Positions 16,188-25,504 of a DNA stretch of 64,000 nt are shown here, piece by piece; within the stretch, counting starts at the first letter, position 1; each line of letters starts with the position of its first letter. This stretch comes from DASQDN01 sp963825845 (GTDB lineage: Bacteria > Acidobacteriota > Terriglobia > Bryobacterales > Bryobacteraceae). The position numbers were made by a program, and so were the translations under genes. The notes beneath the pieces are model-generated. The model worked only from the letters and a program-made list of their open reading frames with translations, was not told the origin of the DNA and searched no databases. The DNA lies in NCBI GenBank assembly GCA_963825845.1, contig CAWGVL010000048.1, forward strand, positions 124,001 through 188,000, in the 5' to 3' direction.

Positions 16188-18527
16188 ATGGCTACCACGA
16201 CTATCCCTATACAAACCGAGAAACTTGTCGGCAAAGGCATTCGCCGGCGGGAAGATCCTCGACTGTTGACTGGCACCGCCACCTATGTGGACGACATCCG
16301 CATTCCGGGCATGCATCACGCCTGCATCGTCCGCAGCCCCCACGCCGCTGCAAAAATTCGCAAGATCTCAACTGAAGCCGCTGTCGGGATGCCCGGCGTT
16401 GTGGCCGTCTATACAGGAGCCGACGTAAAGGATGTGGGACCGGTGCCGTGCGGCGCTTCCCTGCCCGGCCTGCGCGTCCCGGATCATCGCATTCTGGCCC
16501 AGGATCGCGTGTATTACGTCGGCCACCCTGTCGCGGTCGTCGTGGCCAGAGACAAGTACATCGCGCGCGATGCCGCCGATTCTATCGATATCGACTACGA
16601 CCCGATCCCCGGCGTTGGTGATCCCGAACTGGCGATGAAGGAAGGAGCGCCGCTCGTACATCCCGAGTACGGCGACAATGTGGCATTCCGTTACCACCAA
16701 GAGGGCGGCGATATCGTCAAAGCGTTCGCTGAAGCGGATGTCGTTGTGAAGCAACGCATCGTGAGCCAGCGTCTGATCCCGACGTCGATGGAGACTCGCG
16801 GTGTCGTTGCCAACTGGAATGCCGGTGAGAAGTCGATGACCATGCACATATCGACTCAGATACCCCACCTCGCCCGCACACTGATGGCAGGGATGCTGGG
16901 CATTCCTGAAAACTATCTTCGCGTGATCGCTCCCGAAGTGGGTGGCGGATTCGGCAGCAAACTAAATATCTACGCCGACGAAGTGCTCATGGGCTTCATA
17001 TCGATGAAGATCGGTAAGCCGGTTAAGTGGATCGAATCGCGACGTGAGAATTGTATGGCTACGATCCACGGGCGTGGCCACGTGGATCATCTTGAAATTG
17101 CAGCCAAACGCGACGGGACGATTCTTGGCTTGAAGATTCACATCCTGCAGGACCTGGGCGCACACCATCAGCTCCTGACACCGCTGATCCCGACACTCTC
17201 CGTCCTCATGATTCCTGGCCTTTATCGATTTCAGAACGTGCTGGCCGATATCACAGGTGTATTCACGAATTGCGTTCCAACGGATGCGTACCGCGGCGCT
17301 GGTCGGCCCGAAGCGACCCACGCGATTGAAATCATGGTCGACATGCTCGCAGCGGAGCTGAAGATGGATCCGGTTGACATCCGCGTCAAGAACTTTCCGC
17401 AGCCGAGCGAGTTTCCGTTTGCGACGGCAACCGGTCTCATGTACGACAGCGGCAACTATGAGGCGCCTCTTCGGAAAGCTCTCGAAACGATCGGGTACGA
17501 GCAACTTCGCCGTGAGCAGGCCGAGGCTCGCGCGGCTGGAAAGCTGATGGGTATCGGCATCTCCACGTACGGCGAGATCTGCGCATTCGGTCCTTCACCC
17601 GCGACGCCGGCCGGAGGCTGGGAAAGCGCCACAGTCAAAGTGGAGCCGAGCGGCCAAGTGACAGTTCTCACCGGTGTCTCCCCTCACGGACAGGGAGAAG
17701 AAACAACATTTGCGCAGATAACGGCCGACGAACTTGGCGTGCCCATCGAGAATGTCGTCGTACTCCACGGCGATACGGCGATAGTGCAGTACGGTATCGG
17801 CACGTTCGGCAGTCGTGCGACGGCTGTTGGCGGAGCCGCATTGTATCTCGCGCTCCAGGAGATCAAAACGAAGATGCGCCGGTTCGGTGAGATGCTCCTG
17901 GAATCGGAGGACGTCACCTTGGCCAATGGCCGGTGCGTTTGTAACAAGAGCGGCAAATCCGTATCGGTCGGAGACATCTCTGGCGCAGCTTATCGTGCGT
18001 TGAAGCTTCCGCCCGGAGTCGATCCTGGATTGGTAGCGACACGCTTCTGGGAACCATCGAACTTCGCTTTCCCCTTCGGCGCGCATATCGCCGTAACTGA
18101 GATCGACAGAGAAACAGGCGAGGTGTCCATCCTCAGATACGTCGCGTGCGACGACTGTGGAAACATCATCAATCCGCTGCTTGTGGCCGGTCAGGTCCAC
18201 GGAGGCGTTGCACAGGGTATCGGTCAGTCGCTTTACGAACACGCCATCTACGATGAGGGTGGTCAGTTGCTCACGGGAGAGCTGATGGATTATGCCATCC
18301 CCCGTGCTCGCATGATGCCGTGGATTGAGACCAGCCATACGGTAACGCCATCTCCAGTCAATCCGCTAGGAGTGAAAGGTGTCGGTGAAGCGGGAACGAT
18401 TGGTTGCTCACCGGCGATGGTTAACTCTGTTGTCGATGCGCTACGTCCGCTTGGCATCAAACACATCGATATGCCGATGACACCACAACGAATTTGGCAT
18501 CTCATCCAAACCGGAGGTCAAGCATGA
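16188..18527 (+). CDS. coxL: Form II CoxL-like molybdopterin hydroxylase large subunit
   Basis: Mo-cytosine dinucleotide catalytic subunit with 779 residues. The active-site loop reads AYRGAGR (367-373), the signature of form II; genuine CO-oxidising form I enzymes have AYxCSFR with the Cys that binds copper. The catalytic Glu motif GVGEAG lies near the C-terminus, and EVGGGFGSK is also present. Form II members are annotated as putative CO dehydrogenases but many may oxidise other aldehydes or N-heterocycles, so the substrate is open. It starts 24 nt after coxS and overlaps coxM by ATGA. Confidence 0.9.
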   Translation: MATTTIPIQTEKLVGKGIRRREDPRLLTGTATYVDDIRIPGMHHACIVRSPHAAAKIRKISTEAAVGMPGVVAVYTGADVKDVGPVPCGASLPGLRVPDHRILAQDRVYYVGHPVAVVVARDKYIARDAADSIDIDYDPIPGVGDPELAMKEGAPLVHPEYGDNVAFRYHQEGGDIVKAFAEADVVVKQRIVSQRLIPTSMETRGVVANWNAGEKSMTMHISTQIPHLARTLMAGMLGIPENYLRVIAPEVGGGFGSKLNIYADEVLMGFISMKIGKPVKWIESRRENCMATIHGRGHVDHLEIAAKRDGTILGLKIHILQDLGAHHQLLTPLIPTLSVLMIPGLYRFQNVLADITGVFTNCVPTDAYRGAGRPEATHAIEIMVDMLAAELKMDPVDIRVKNFPQPSEFPFATATGLMYDSGNYEAPLRKALETIGYEQLRREQAEARAAGKLMGIGISTYGEICAFGPSPATPAGGWESATVKVEPSGQVTVLTGVSPHGQGEETTFAQITADELGVPIENVVVLHGDTAIVQYGIGTFGSRATAVGGAALYLALQEIKTKMRRFGEMLLESEDVTLANGRCVCNKSGKSVSVGDISGAAYRALKLPPGVDPGLVATRFWEPSNFAFPFGAHIAVTEIDRETGEVSILRYVACDDCGNIINPLLVAGQVHGGVAQGIGQSLYEHAIYDEGGQLLTGELMDYAIPRARMMPWIETSHTVTPSPVNPLGVKGVGEAGTIGCSPAMVNSVVDALRPLGIKHIDMPMTPQRIWHLIQTGGQA

Positions 18528-19372
18528 TCGCCCACGAATTCGAATACTCCCCGGCAACTCAGCTTACCGAAGCGCTAGCGCTGCTGGCGGACGGAGCCAA
18601 GCCCCTCGCGGGAGGGATGAGTCTTATCCCGATGATGAAGTTGCGCCTGGCGATGCCGGAGCATGTCGTCGATATCCGCCGACTGAAGGAACTGAATCAC
18701 GTGACGGTCAGTCCTGAAGGTGTACGACTCGGTGCAACGCTCAGCCATCACCAGGTGGAGTCCTCGGAAATTTTACGAGCGGTGTGTCCCTTGTTGTCCA
18801 AGACAGCGTCATGCATCGGTGATGTCCAGGTACGAAACATGGGCACGCTAGGAGGCAGTGTTGCGCATGCCGACCCTGCGGCTGATTATCTGGCAGCGCT
18901 CTTCGCGCTCGAGGCGAAGGTCAAGCTGGCTTCCTCGTCCGGTGAGCGGGTGATCAACATCTCCGACTTCGTCACCGACCCATTCACGACGTCCATCGAA
19001 CCCGGCGAACTTCTCACCGAGATTATTGTGCCCGCTGAAGCGGCTGGGACCGGAACAGCCTATGTGAAGATGTCTCAGCCTGCTTCGGGGTTCGCGATTG
19101 TGGGTGTCGCGGCCCGAATCCGTAAGTCGGCCCAGGGGACAATCGACCTCGTGCGAATCGGCATCACCGGTGTAGGTCCGACCGCGTACCGCGCGAGTGC
19201 CGTTGAAGCCAAACTGACCGGTACGACAGCAAGCGATGCGGAAATCAAAGCTGCCGCCGCACAAGCAGCCGCGGGGATCGACGTGACGACAGACCTGAAC
19301 GCATCATCGGAATACCGCAAGCATCTCGCGTCCGTACATACGGTGAGAGCGATTCGAGCTGCCCTCGCATGA
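18524..19372 (+). CDS. coxM: Carbon-monoxide-dehydrogenase-type FAD subunit
   Basis: Medium subunit binding FAD. The two FAD motifs are AGGMSLIPMMK (about 28-38) and RNMGTLGGSVAHADPAAD (about 104-121). The length of 282 residues fits CoxM. The frame is open from 18494, but ATG 18524, overlapping the coxL stop as ATGA, gives the family N-terminus. It ends overlapping coxG by 4 nt. Confidence 0.92.
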   Translation: MIAHEFEYSPATQLTEALALLADGAKPLAGGMSLIPMMKLRLAMPEHVVDIRRLKELNHVTVSPEGVRLGATLSHHQVESSEILRAVCPLLSKTASCIGDVQVRNMGTLGGSVAHADPAADYLAALFALEAKVKLASSSGERVINISDFVTDPFTTSIEPGELLTEIIVPAEAAGTGTAYVKMSQPASGFAIVGVAARIRKSAQGTIDLVRIGITGVGPTAYRASAVEAKLTGTTASDAEIKAAAAQAAAGIDVTTDLNASSEYRKHLASVHTVRAIRAALA

Positions 19373-19815
19373 AGATCAGCGGAAACTATAAGTTGGACAA
19401 CGTCCCCCAGGAGCGCGCCTACGCGCTCCTGCAGGACCCCGATGTCCTGGTGAAATGCATGCCGGGCGCGGACGAGATGGTCAAGACGGGCGAAGACGAG
19501 TATCAAATCAAAATGAAGCTCCTTATCGCGAGCCTGTCTGGAAAATTCGATGGCAAAGTCAAGCTGACTGAGCCGAATCCGCCGCATAGCTTTCGCATGA
19601 GGGTCGACGGCAACGGCAAAATCGGCTGGATGAAAGGCGAAGGAGTCATCAACCTGTCCGCGGACGGCGTTGGAACGAATCTGGCCTACGACGGCGATGT
19701 CCAACTTGGTGGTACGATTGCCGCCGTCGGTCAGCGGCTGGTGGATACAACATCAAGGATGATGCTCAAGCGCTTTTTCGACAAGCTCTCGGAGATCGCT
19801 CAGACCGTGTCATAG
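19369..19815 (+). CDS. coxG: CoxG-like SRPBCC-domain protein
   Basis: A 148-residue START/SRPBCC-fold protein of the CoxG family (KISGNYKLDNVPQERAYALLQDPDVL..., CMPGADE). In carboxydotrophs CoxG is involved in placing the dehydrogenase at the membrane. The ATG overlaps the coxM stop. No CoxD, CoxE, CoxF or XdhC-type maturation gene follows, so cofactor insertion must depend on genes elsewhere. Confidence 0.88.
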   Translation: MKISGNYKLDNVPQERAYALLQDPDVLVKCMPGADEMVKTGEDEYQIKMKLLIASLSGKFDGKVKLTEPNPPHSFRMRVDGNGKIGWMKGEGVINLSADGVGTNLAYDGDVQLGGTIAAVGQRLVDTTSRMMLKRFFDKLSEIAQTVS

Positions 19816-19918
19816 AACGGCCGCCCGCAACCGACAGGACGTCGCTAGCGTTCGCTCACGCAACCAACGGTTCACGCGCCTTCTGAAGAAGTGATAGCGT
19901 ATTTCCACGAGGTCTCGT

Positions 19919-20816
19919 ATGACGAATGATCCCATAAAGAATTTGATCCATCTTTACGAGGATGGCGCCTTTAACCGTAGGGAGTTGATCACGCGGCTGA
20001 CGAAATACACCGGCAGCATGGCTGCGGCGACGGCGCTGGTCGAAAGCACTGGGTTGGCGCAGTCTCCACCCGCAGCGGGTTGTCTTACTGAAGTGCGCGT
20101 GTCAGAAACCGATCCTGCGGTCTTGTCGCAGATGATCACGATTCACGGAGAAGGTGGTCCGTTGTTCGTGTATCAATCCCTTCCACGGGATTACGCATCC
20201 GCACCGCGACCGGCGGTCCTCGTCATTCATGAGAACCGCGGATTGAACGATCATATCCTGGATGTAAATCGGCGTGTAGCCAAGGCCGGTTACGTGGCTG
20301 TTGCCGTGGATCTGCTTTCGCGGCAGGGTGGTTCGTCGCAGTTTACCGACCCCGTTCAGGCAACAGCTGCATATAACCGCACGCAGCCAGAGGAGCGGAG
20401 GCAAGACATGCTATCCGCACTGTGGACGATATCGCGATCAGAAGTACGTTCGAGGAGATCGGCTGGGGACCGTTGGCTTCTGCGCCGGCGGAGGGAACGT
20501 TTTCGATCTCGCCGTCAACACCGATCAACTTGCCGCGGCGGTAGTTTTCTATGGGCCACCTCCGCCGGTGGAGCAACTCGCGAACCTAAACGCTCCTTTG
20601 CTGGGCCTTTTTGCCGAGCAGGATCGCGGAATTACCGGCCGCATTCCGGCGGTGCTTACAGCTCTGAACGAGGCTCAGAAGCCCTACGAGTTACATATTT
20701 ATCAGAATGCGCGCCATGCATTTCACAACGATACCGGCGCCGCGTACGAACCGACTGCGGCGTGCGATGCATGGCAAAAGACACTGGCGTTCTTCGCAAG
20801 GCATTTAAACCGATGA
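19919..20816 (+). pseudogene. Dienelactone hydrolase family protein (YghX-like), frameshifted
   Basis: The first frame gives an N-terminal Tat-like leader (residues 15-50, with NRRELI) and the first half of a dienelactone hydrolase (RPAVLVIHENRGLNDHILDVNRRVAKAGYVAVAVDLLSRQGG). The second half continues in another frame from about 20430: YVRGDRLGTVGFCAGGG with the nucleophilic Cys, then FAEQDRGI with the Asp and ARHAFHND with the His. One indel near 20425-20435 explains the break. The remaining codons are clean, so this is either a recent lesion or a sequence error. The second frame ends overlapping the next gene as ATGA. Confidence 0.85.
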
Positions 20817-21928
20817 GACACGATTTGACAAGACGAGACATTTTCCAAGTGGCTGGCGCGGCCGCGTTGGCCAGTGCTGCGCCTGCCCCTTCGGCGACCA
20901 TCCCAGAGATGCGGATGGAAGGGCCGAACACGCCAAAGATATGCCTCGAGATGGGAGGCGGTTCACTTGCAGCTGGAAACTTCGATGATGCGGGAATCCG
21001 CCGCATAACCCAGCTTGGCGTCTCGTACGTCCTCACGGGTGGTCCTCGGATTCCGTGGGATGAAGCCGAACTCCGGACACGTATGGAGAAGCTCAAGACC
21101 GGAGGCATCACTCTATACAACATGATGATCGGTGGGTTCCAGAACACAATCTATGGAAAACCTGGCCGCGACGAGGAGATTGATAAGGTTCGCCAATCGC
21201 TCCGCGTGGCCGGCAAGGTAGGATTGCCGGTCGTGGAATACAACTTCTATGCGCACCGCGCGATGGAAGGTTACTACGAGCAGCCTGGACGTGCAGGTTC
21301 CGGATACACCGCATTCGATTACGAGAAAATGAAAGACTTGCCGCCACTCGAAAATGAAGGCAAGCATAGCCTTGACGAGATGTGGGCGAACATCACATAT
21401 TTCCTCAAAGCTGTGATTCCCGTGGCTGAAGAGGCCGGCGTCCGCATGGCCCTACACCCGAATGACCCGCCTGCCCCGCTGAGTCGCGGATCGGAGCAGA
21501 TCATGGGCACACTTGCAGGCTGGAAGAAACTTATCGGAATAGTCAACAGTCCTTCCAACGGAATCACATTTGACTGCGGTGTCACTCGTGAGATGGGCGA
21601 GAACCCGGTGGAAGTATGCAAGTACTTTGCATCACGCGATCGTATTAACCATGTGCACTTCCGTAACGTGCGTGTCGAGAAGCCGTATGAGAAGTACGCC
21701 GAGGTCTGGCTCGACGAAGGCCAGGTCGATATGTTCGGAGTGATGAAGGAGCTCGTGAAGAATAAGTATACGCGGACGATCTATCCTGAGCATCCTCGCG
21801 CCATCGACTACGACCGGGAACATCCGGGCTTCCGCACTGCCTATCCCGGCGGGGGCGGGTATGCTGCGTTCTCATATAACGTCGGCTACGCAAAGGCGAT
21901 GCTGCAAGCGGCTCTCGCGTCGGTATAG
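20813..21928 (+). CDS. Mannonate dehydratase-like TIM-barrel enzyme, Tat-exported
   Basis: A 371-residue protein with a twin-arginine leader (LTRRDIFQVAGAAALASAA). It is followed by a xylose-isomerase-like TIM barrel resembling UxuA, which dehydrates D-mannonate in hexuronate breakdown. Metal-site-like segments are RMALHPNDPP, ITFDCGVTREM and NHVHFRNV, with EGQVDMFGVMKEL near the end. A Tat signal is unusual for cytosolic UxuA but common for TIM-barrel sugar enzymes in this phylum. The frame is open back to 19919 only because it matches the first frame of the broken hydrolase; ATG 20813 is the true start. Confidence 0.8.
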   Translation: MRHDLTRRDIFQVAGAAALASAAPAPSATIPEMRMEGPNTPKICLEMGGGSLAAGNFDDAGIRRITQLGVSYVLTGGPRIPWDEAELRTRMEKLKTGGITLYNMMIGGFQNTIYGKPGRDEEIDKVRQSLRVAGKVGLPVVEYNFYAHRAMEGYYEQPGRAGSGYTAFDYEKMKDLPPLENEGKHSLDEMWANITYFLKAVIPVAEEAGVRMALHPNDPPAPLSRGSEQIMGTLAGWKKLIGIVNSPSNGITFDCGVTREMGENPVEVCKYFASRDRINHVHFRNVRVEKPYEKYAEVWLDEGQVDMFGVMKELVKNKYTRTIYPEHPRAIDYDREHPGFRTAYPGGGGYAAFSYNVGYAKAMLQAALASV

Positions 21929-21940
21929 GAGCGGATTCGA

Positions 21941-22222
21941 ATGATACATGCAGAAGCGGTAAAAGCCGTGCAGGAACTCCTTGTCGAGCGCGGTATCGAA
22001 CCGCGCGAGGACGAGCGCTGGGGTGACTACGTTGCCCGAGGTCTTGGCGTATCGGACACGCAGGCCGAAGCGTTCCTCTACGCACTCGATCAGAACAAGA
22101 ACATCGATGAGGCTTGCGCCGAAGCCGGCATCTCTGCCGATCGTGACAAGGATGGCCTTCTCGTCGATATCGCGCGCGCCATCGGCCGCGCTTTGGGGTC
22201 TCTGAACTCGCGTTCGACCTAA
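21941..22222 (+). CDS. Small protein of unknown function
   Basis: A 93-residue soluble, acidic, helical protein I do not recognise. It has no signal peptide and no known motif. The sequence suggests three or four helices (AEAVKAVQELLVERG; WGDYVARGLGVSDTQAEAFLYALDQ; NIDEACAEAGIS). The LYALDQNKNIDEACAEAGI part faintly resembles a helix-turn-helix or a helical repeat. It starts 12 nt after the mannonate-dehydratase-like gene and probably shares its transcript. The end overlaps the convergent esterase by 4 nt. Confidence 0.65.
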   Translation: MIHAEAVKAVQELLVERGIEPREDERWGDYVARGLGVSDTQAEAFLYALDQNKNIDEACAEAGISADRDKDGLLVDIARAIGRALGSLNSRST

Positions 22223-23337
22223 TCGGATGCCGACAACGCGCCCTTCTTGAAAAGCAGGGGGGCCGTTTCGGTCAGGAGTTTGCGCCAGACGGGATACGTG
22301 TGTCCACCATCCGTCTCGTGGTACTTGTGCGAGATCCCGTTGGAAGTCAGCGTGTCCGAAAGCTCTTTCGCCCTGGCGCGGATAGGATCGTCCTTGCCAA
22401 CTCCGATCCAGAACAAATCCAGTTTCTTGTTTGTTCCCGCGACGTCAGCCAGCACGGCTTTGTGCCGATTTTCGAAGTCAGCTCGAGTCATGCCGTTGCC
22501 AAAGACACCGAGTCCTGAGAATAGGTCGAGATGAGTCAACCCAATTTGCAGCGTCTGCCCGCCGCCCATCGACAGCCCCATGAGAGCGCGATTCTTCCGG
22601 CCGGGAGAGATTCGATACTTGGCCTCCATCAACGGCATGACTTCTTTCAGCAGATACTCCTCAAACCGTGCGTTGTTGCCAGGCTCATTCGGCCCCGGAC
22701 GTGAGCCGAAAGGAATGGCATGTCCCCAGGGCATGACAACGATCATCGGCACTGCCTTCTTGTCCGCCTGGAAGTTGTCGAGGATGAGATTGGCGTTGCC
22801 GGCGAACGTCCAACCTGCGGCGAGATCGTTGCTGCCGTGCAAGAGATACAACACCGGGTAACGCGTGGAGCGGCTCTTATGGTAATCCGGAGGAGTGTAT
22901 ACGAAGATTTGTCGCTGCGCGCCACCCAGAACAGCCGACCGATGCACGTTGATCTCGATCGAGCCGTGTGGCACGTCGCGGAAGTCCCACGGCTGATCGC
23001 CGGGAATATGAACCATGCTCGCTGAGGTTCGCGCCCGAAGCTTCACAGACGGATTGATCGGGTCCGTGATTGTCACGCCATCCACATTGAACGTGTAGAT
23101 ATAGATATTCGGCGGCACCGGCCCGACCGTGATGGTCCACACGCCCTTACCATCCTTGCTCAGAGCTTGCGGTTTGTTGAGATTCCATTCGCCCGCTACC
23201 GTCACTTCCGACGCCTTCGGCGCTAACAGCCGGAGGGTGAACGTCTTGTCGGCATTAAGCTCAGGAGACTGAAGTGTTTCTTGCCCGAAGCCAATCACGC
23301 AAGTCAGCGAAAGAACGAACGCGAGGTGAAACTTCAT
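22219..23337 (-). CDS. Exported esterase with N-terminal E-set/CBM48-like domain
   Basis: A secreted alpha/beta hydrolase of the esterase D / enterochelin esterase type with 372 residues. A signal peptide (1-20) is followed by an immunoglobulin-like E-set domain (about 28-105, FTLRLLAPKASEVTVAGEWN). The catalytic domain has the oxyanion region PVLYLLHG, the nucleophile GLSMGGG, and a C-terminal GGHTYPVW carrying the His. This architecture is shared with feruloyl and acetyl-xylan esterases, so a plant-polysaccharide ester is a fair guess. It follows the P450 gene by 9 nt on the same strand. Confidence 0.85.
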   Translation of the reverse strand: MKFHLAFVLSLTCVIGFGQETLQSPELNADKTFTLRLLAPKASEVTVAGEWNLNKPQALSKDGKGVWTITVGPVPPNIYIYTFNVDGVTITDPINPSVKLRARTSASMVHIPGDQPWDFRDVPHGSIEINVHRSAVLGGAQRQIFVYTPPDYHKSRSTRYPVLYLLHGSNDLAAGWTFAGNANLILDNFQADKKAVPMIVVMPWGHAIPFGSRPGPNEPGNNARFEEYLLKEVMPLMEAKYRISPGRKNRALMGLSMGGGQTLQIGLTHLDLFSGLGVFGNGMTRADFENRHKAVLADVAGTNKKLDLFWIGVGKDDPIRARAKELSDTLTSNGISHKYHETDGGHTYPVWRKLLTETAPLLFKKGALSASD

Positions 23338-23346
23338 GGAATGATT

Positions 23347-24261
23347 TTATATACAAACCAGACTTTCGAGCGAGCGAATTGCAAAATCCTGACTAACCTT
23401 ACATTCCACGATTTCCGCGTGATGAAATCGCGTAACGAACATCGACATCGCCGAACTTGCGGCAGTGCGGATCAAGGCTGCTCCGATGCAGGCGTGAACT
23501 CCATGACCGAGGGCGAGATGCCGCGGCGGAGTCCGGGTTAGGTCCAGGACATCCGGACTCTTGAATTGCGCCGGATCGCGATTGGCCGATGCAATCATCA
23601 ACATCACACGATCATCAGGTTTGCTATACCCGGTCCTGAATTGGACAGCAGCCGGCCCGGCATATCGGAGGAGTTCTTCGATAGCGGTGGGCATCTGCCG
23701 CGGAGTTTCGCGAAGGATTTGCATCTGCTCGGGATGCAACAGCAATGCAAGCCAAGAGTTCGTCAGGAATCGCGGAAGCGTTTGGGAAAGCGCAACGAAC
23801 GCCTGCAGGCTCAGTGGTCCGTGTTCCCCACGGAAGAACTTCCCTAACTCGGCCGTTGCATTGACTCCTTTCCGCTGCAGCTCGGCGTGCAGAGGATCGG
23901 CGGCGGCCTGAAAGATGTCATCGGTGAACGGCATCAATTCTGCTGCCGTTTCAAGTGGCAACCCTACTATAGCCGCCGCCACGTTCAAGCACCACGGTTC
24001 TGCGATCTCACGAATTAGATCGATGCGCGACGTTTGCGGCACGTCCCAATGCGCACACGCTGGAGAAAACCGGACAGACGACAACCATGCCATGGCTGAA
24101 TGCCGCATGCGGGCATGCGCTGCTCCCTCAGGAGTTGCTGCCTTCAGATCGGTGTCGCGGAGTGCCGTAATCACATCCGCGTACCGGCTGAGAACCCAGG
24201 CGTTCATCTGGGAATCAAACCGAGGCGCGATAGGAGCCGACGGTCGAAGCGGATCATTCAT
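23347..24261 (-). CDS. Short cytochrome P450
   Basis: Bacterial CYP-like heme protein with 304 residues, about 100 shorter than normal. The K-helix ExxR motif is EELLR, and the heme-ligand segment is LALGHGVHACIGAAL, with Leu in place of the usual first Phe. Segments typical of soluble P450s (AIEELLRYAGPAAVQFR, MLMIASANRDPAQF, PDVLDLTRTPPRHLALGHG) are present. The I-helix acid-Thr pair normally seen as AGxDT is not evident in SLQAFVALSQTLPRF. Part of the B-C-helix region looks missing. It may be a degenerate or non-monooxygenase P450. Confidence 0.82.
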   Translation of the reverse strand: MNDPLRPSAPIAPRFDSQMNAWVLSRYADVITALRDTDLKAATPEGAAHARMRHSAMAWLSSVRFSPACAHWDVPQTSRIDLIREIAEPWCLNVAAAIVGLPLETAAELMPFTDDIFQAAADPLHAELQRKGVNATAELGKFFRGEHGPLSLQAFVALSQTLPRFLTNSWLALLLHPEQMQILRETPRQMPTAIEELLRYAGPAAVQFRTGYSKPDDRVMLMIASANRDPAQFKSPDVLDLTRTPPRHLALGHGVHACIGAALIRTAASSAMSMFVTRFHHAEIVECKVSQDFAIRSLESLVCI

Positions 24262-24298
24262 GCAGCAGGTCTAACATGAAGTCTAAGCTAGAACAATA

Positions 24299-25504
24299 AT
24301 GTTCGGTCGATATGGGATTGCCCTACTTCTGGTTCCATTGAGTGTCTGTGCCGCCGCGGTCGTTTCCTCCGACTTTGAAGGCGGGTCCATCGGCAAAGTC
24401 AGTCAGGTCACACCTGACCATTTCCGACTGGGTGTGATCGGCGAGACGGATCAGGCCGGGAGAAACCGCCAGGCGAGTTGGTATTACTTCCGAGTCGATA
24501 AAGCACCTCGCACCGAGATGCGGTTCGATCTGGTTGATCTTCCAGGCGAATACAATTTTCAGAAGAACAGCGGGCCGTTGTCCGACAAAACTCCACCGGT
24601 CATCAGTTATGACGGTAAAACATGGACCCATGTCACTGACATCACGTATGACCCGAAAGAACCAAAGCTGCAGATCCGCATTGTTCCAACCGCATCGAGA
24701 TTCTGGCTAGCGCACACGCCGCCGTACACAAACGAGCATTTGGCTAGATTACGGAAGGAAGTCACTGGTCATAGGGCCACGAAAGAAGAGGTTATCGGCA
24801 AAACTCCCGAAGGCCGCCCTATGTATCTGTGGTCGATTGGCAACCCTACCGCGCAGAAGACCGTGTGGCTCCTGTTCCGGCAGCATAGCTGGGAGTCGGG
24901 AAGTTCCTGGGTCGGGGAAGGCCTGATGCGCACGCTGTTGCCGGAAGACGCGTTACGCGATCGAATTTTGTGGAAAATCATTCCCATGTGCGACCCCGAT
25001 GGTGTGGCACGCGGCGGCGTGCGCTTCAATGACAAAGGCTACGACTTAAACCGAAATTGGGACGTCGTAGACGCGGAGTCAATGCCTCAGATCACGGCAC
25101 AACGGAACGCAATCGCCAACTGGGTTCGTTCCGGCAAAAAGATCGAGTTCTTTCTCTCGCTTCATAACACCGAGACATCGGAGTACCTGGAAGGCCCGCC
25201 TGCCGGAGATACCAACCCGGCTGTGAAATCACTTGCGGAACGCTTCTTTGCCAGCTTGACGAAGAACACATCCTTTGATCCGAGTCGACCTCTGTTTTAC
25301 GCCGCGAACACCACCACAGAAGGCATGAAAGGCCGAATGACAGTGATTCAAGGTCTTCATCGAGACTTTAAGATTCCAGGATTCCTAATGGAGCAGAGAA
25401 TCGCGTTTCATCGCAAGTTGTCGCACTTTCCCGGGATACCGGACCGGCTGGAATTCGGGCGCCAGCTGGCACGCGTAATTGCCGAATGCCGTGCAGTAAT
25501 TTAA
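24299..25504 (+). CDS. Exported M14-family zinc carboxypeptidase-like protein
   Basis: A 401-residue protein with a signal peptide (1-20). An N-terminal beta-sandwich domain typical of cytosolic-carboxypeptidase-like M14 proteins spans about 22-140, and the peptidase domain begins near 150. The zinc ligands are His196 and Glu199 in QHSWESG and His289 in SLHNTE. KGYDLNRNWD carries the substrate-binding Asn-Arg pair. The general-base Glu could be in FLMEQRIAF near 365. It is divergent from the P450 gene with 37 nt between, and its stop overlaps the convergent gene. Confidence 0.85.
   Translation: MFGRYGIALLLVPLSVCAAAVVSSDFEGGSIGKVSQVTPDHFRLGVIGETDQAGRNRQASWYYFRVDKAPRTEMRFDLVDLPGEYNFQKNSGPLSDKTPPVISYDGKTWTHVTDITYDPKEPKLQIRIVPTASRFWLAHTPPYTNEHLARLRKEVTGHRATKEEVIGKTPEGRPMYLWSIGNPTAQKTVWLLFRQHSWESGSSWVGEGLMRTLLPEDALRDRILWKIIPMCDPDGVARGGVRFNDKGYDLNRNWDVVDAESMPQITAQRNAIANWVRSGKKIEFFLSLHNTETSEYLEGPPAGDTNPAVKSLAERFFASLTKNTSFDPSRPLFYAANTTTEGMKGRMTVIQGLHRDFKIPGFLMEQRIAFHRKLSHFPGIPDRLEFGRQLARVIAECRAVI

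Noticed and set aside
19919..21928. A single 669-codon reading frame that would fuse a dienelactone hydrolase to a mannonate dehydratase.
   Set aside because: The middle part is nonsense in this frame (Arg-rich, no family match), while the hydrolase C-terminus with its Cys, Asp and His is read in another frame ending at 20816. The second gene has its own Tat leader at 20813.
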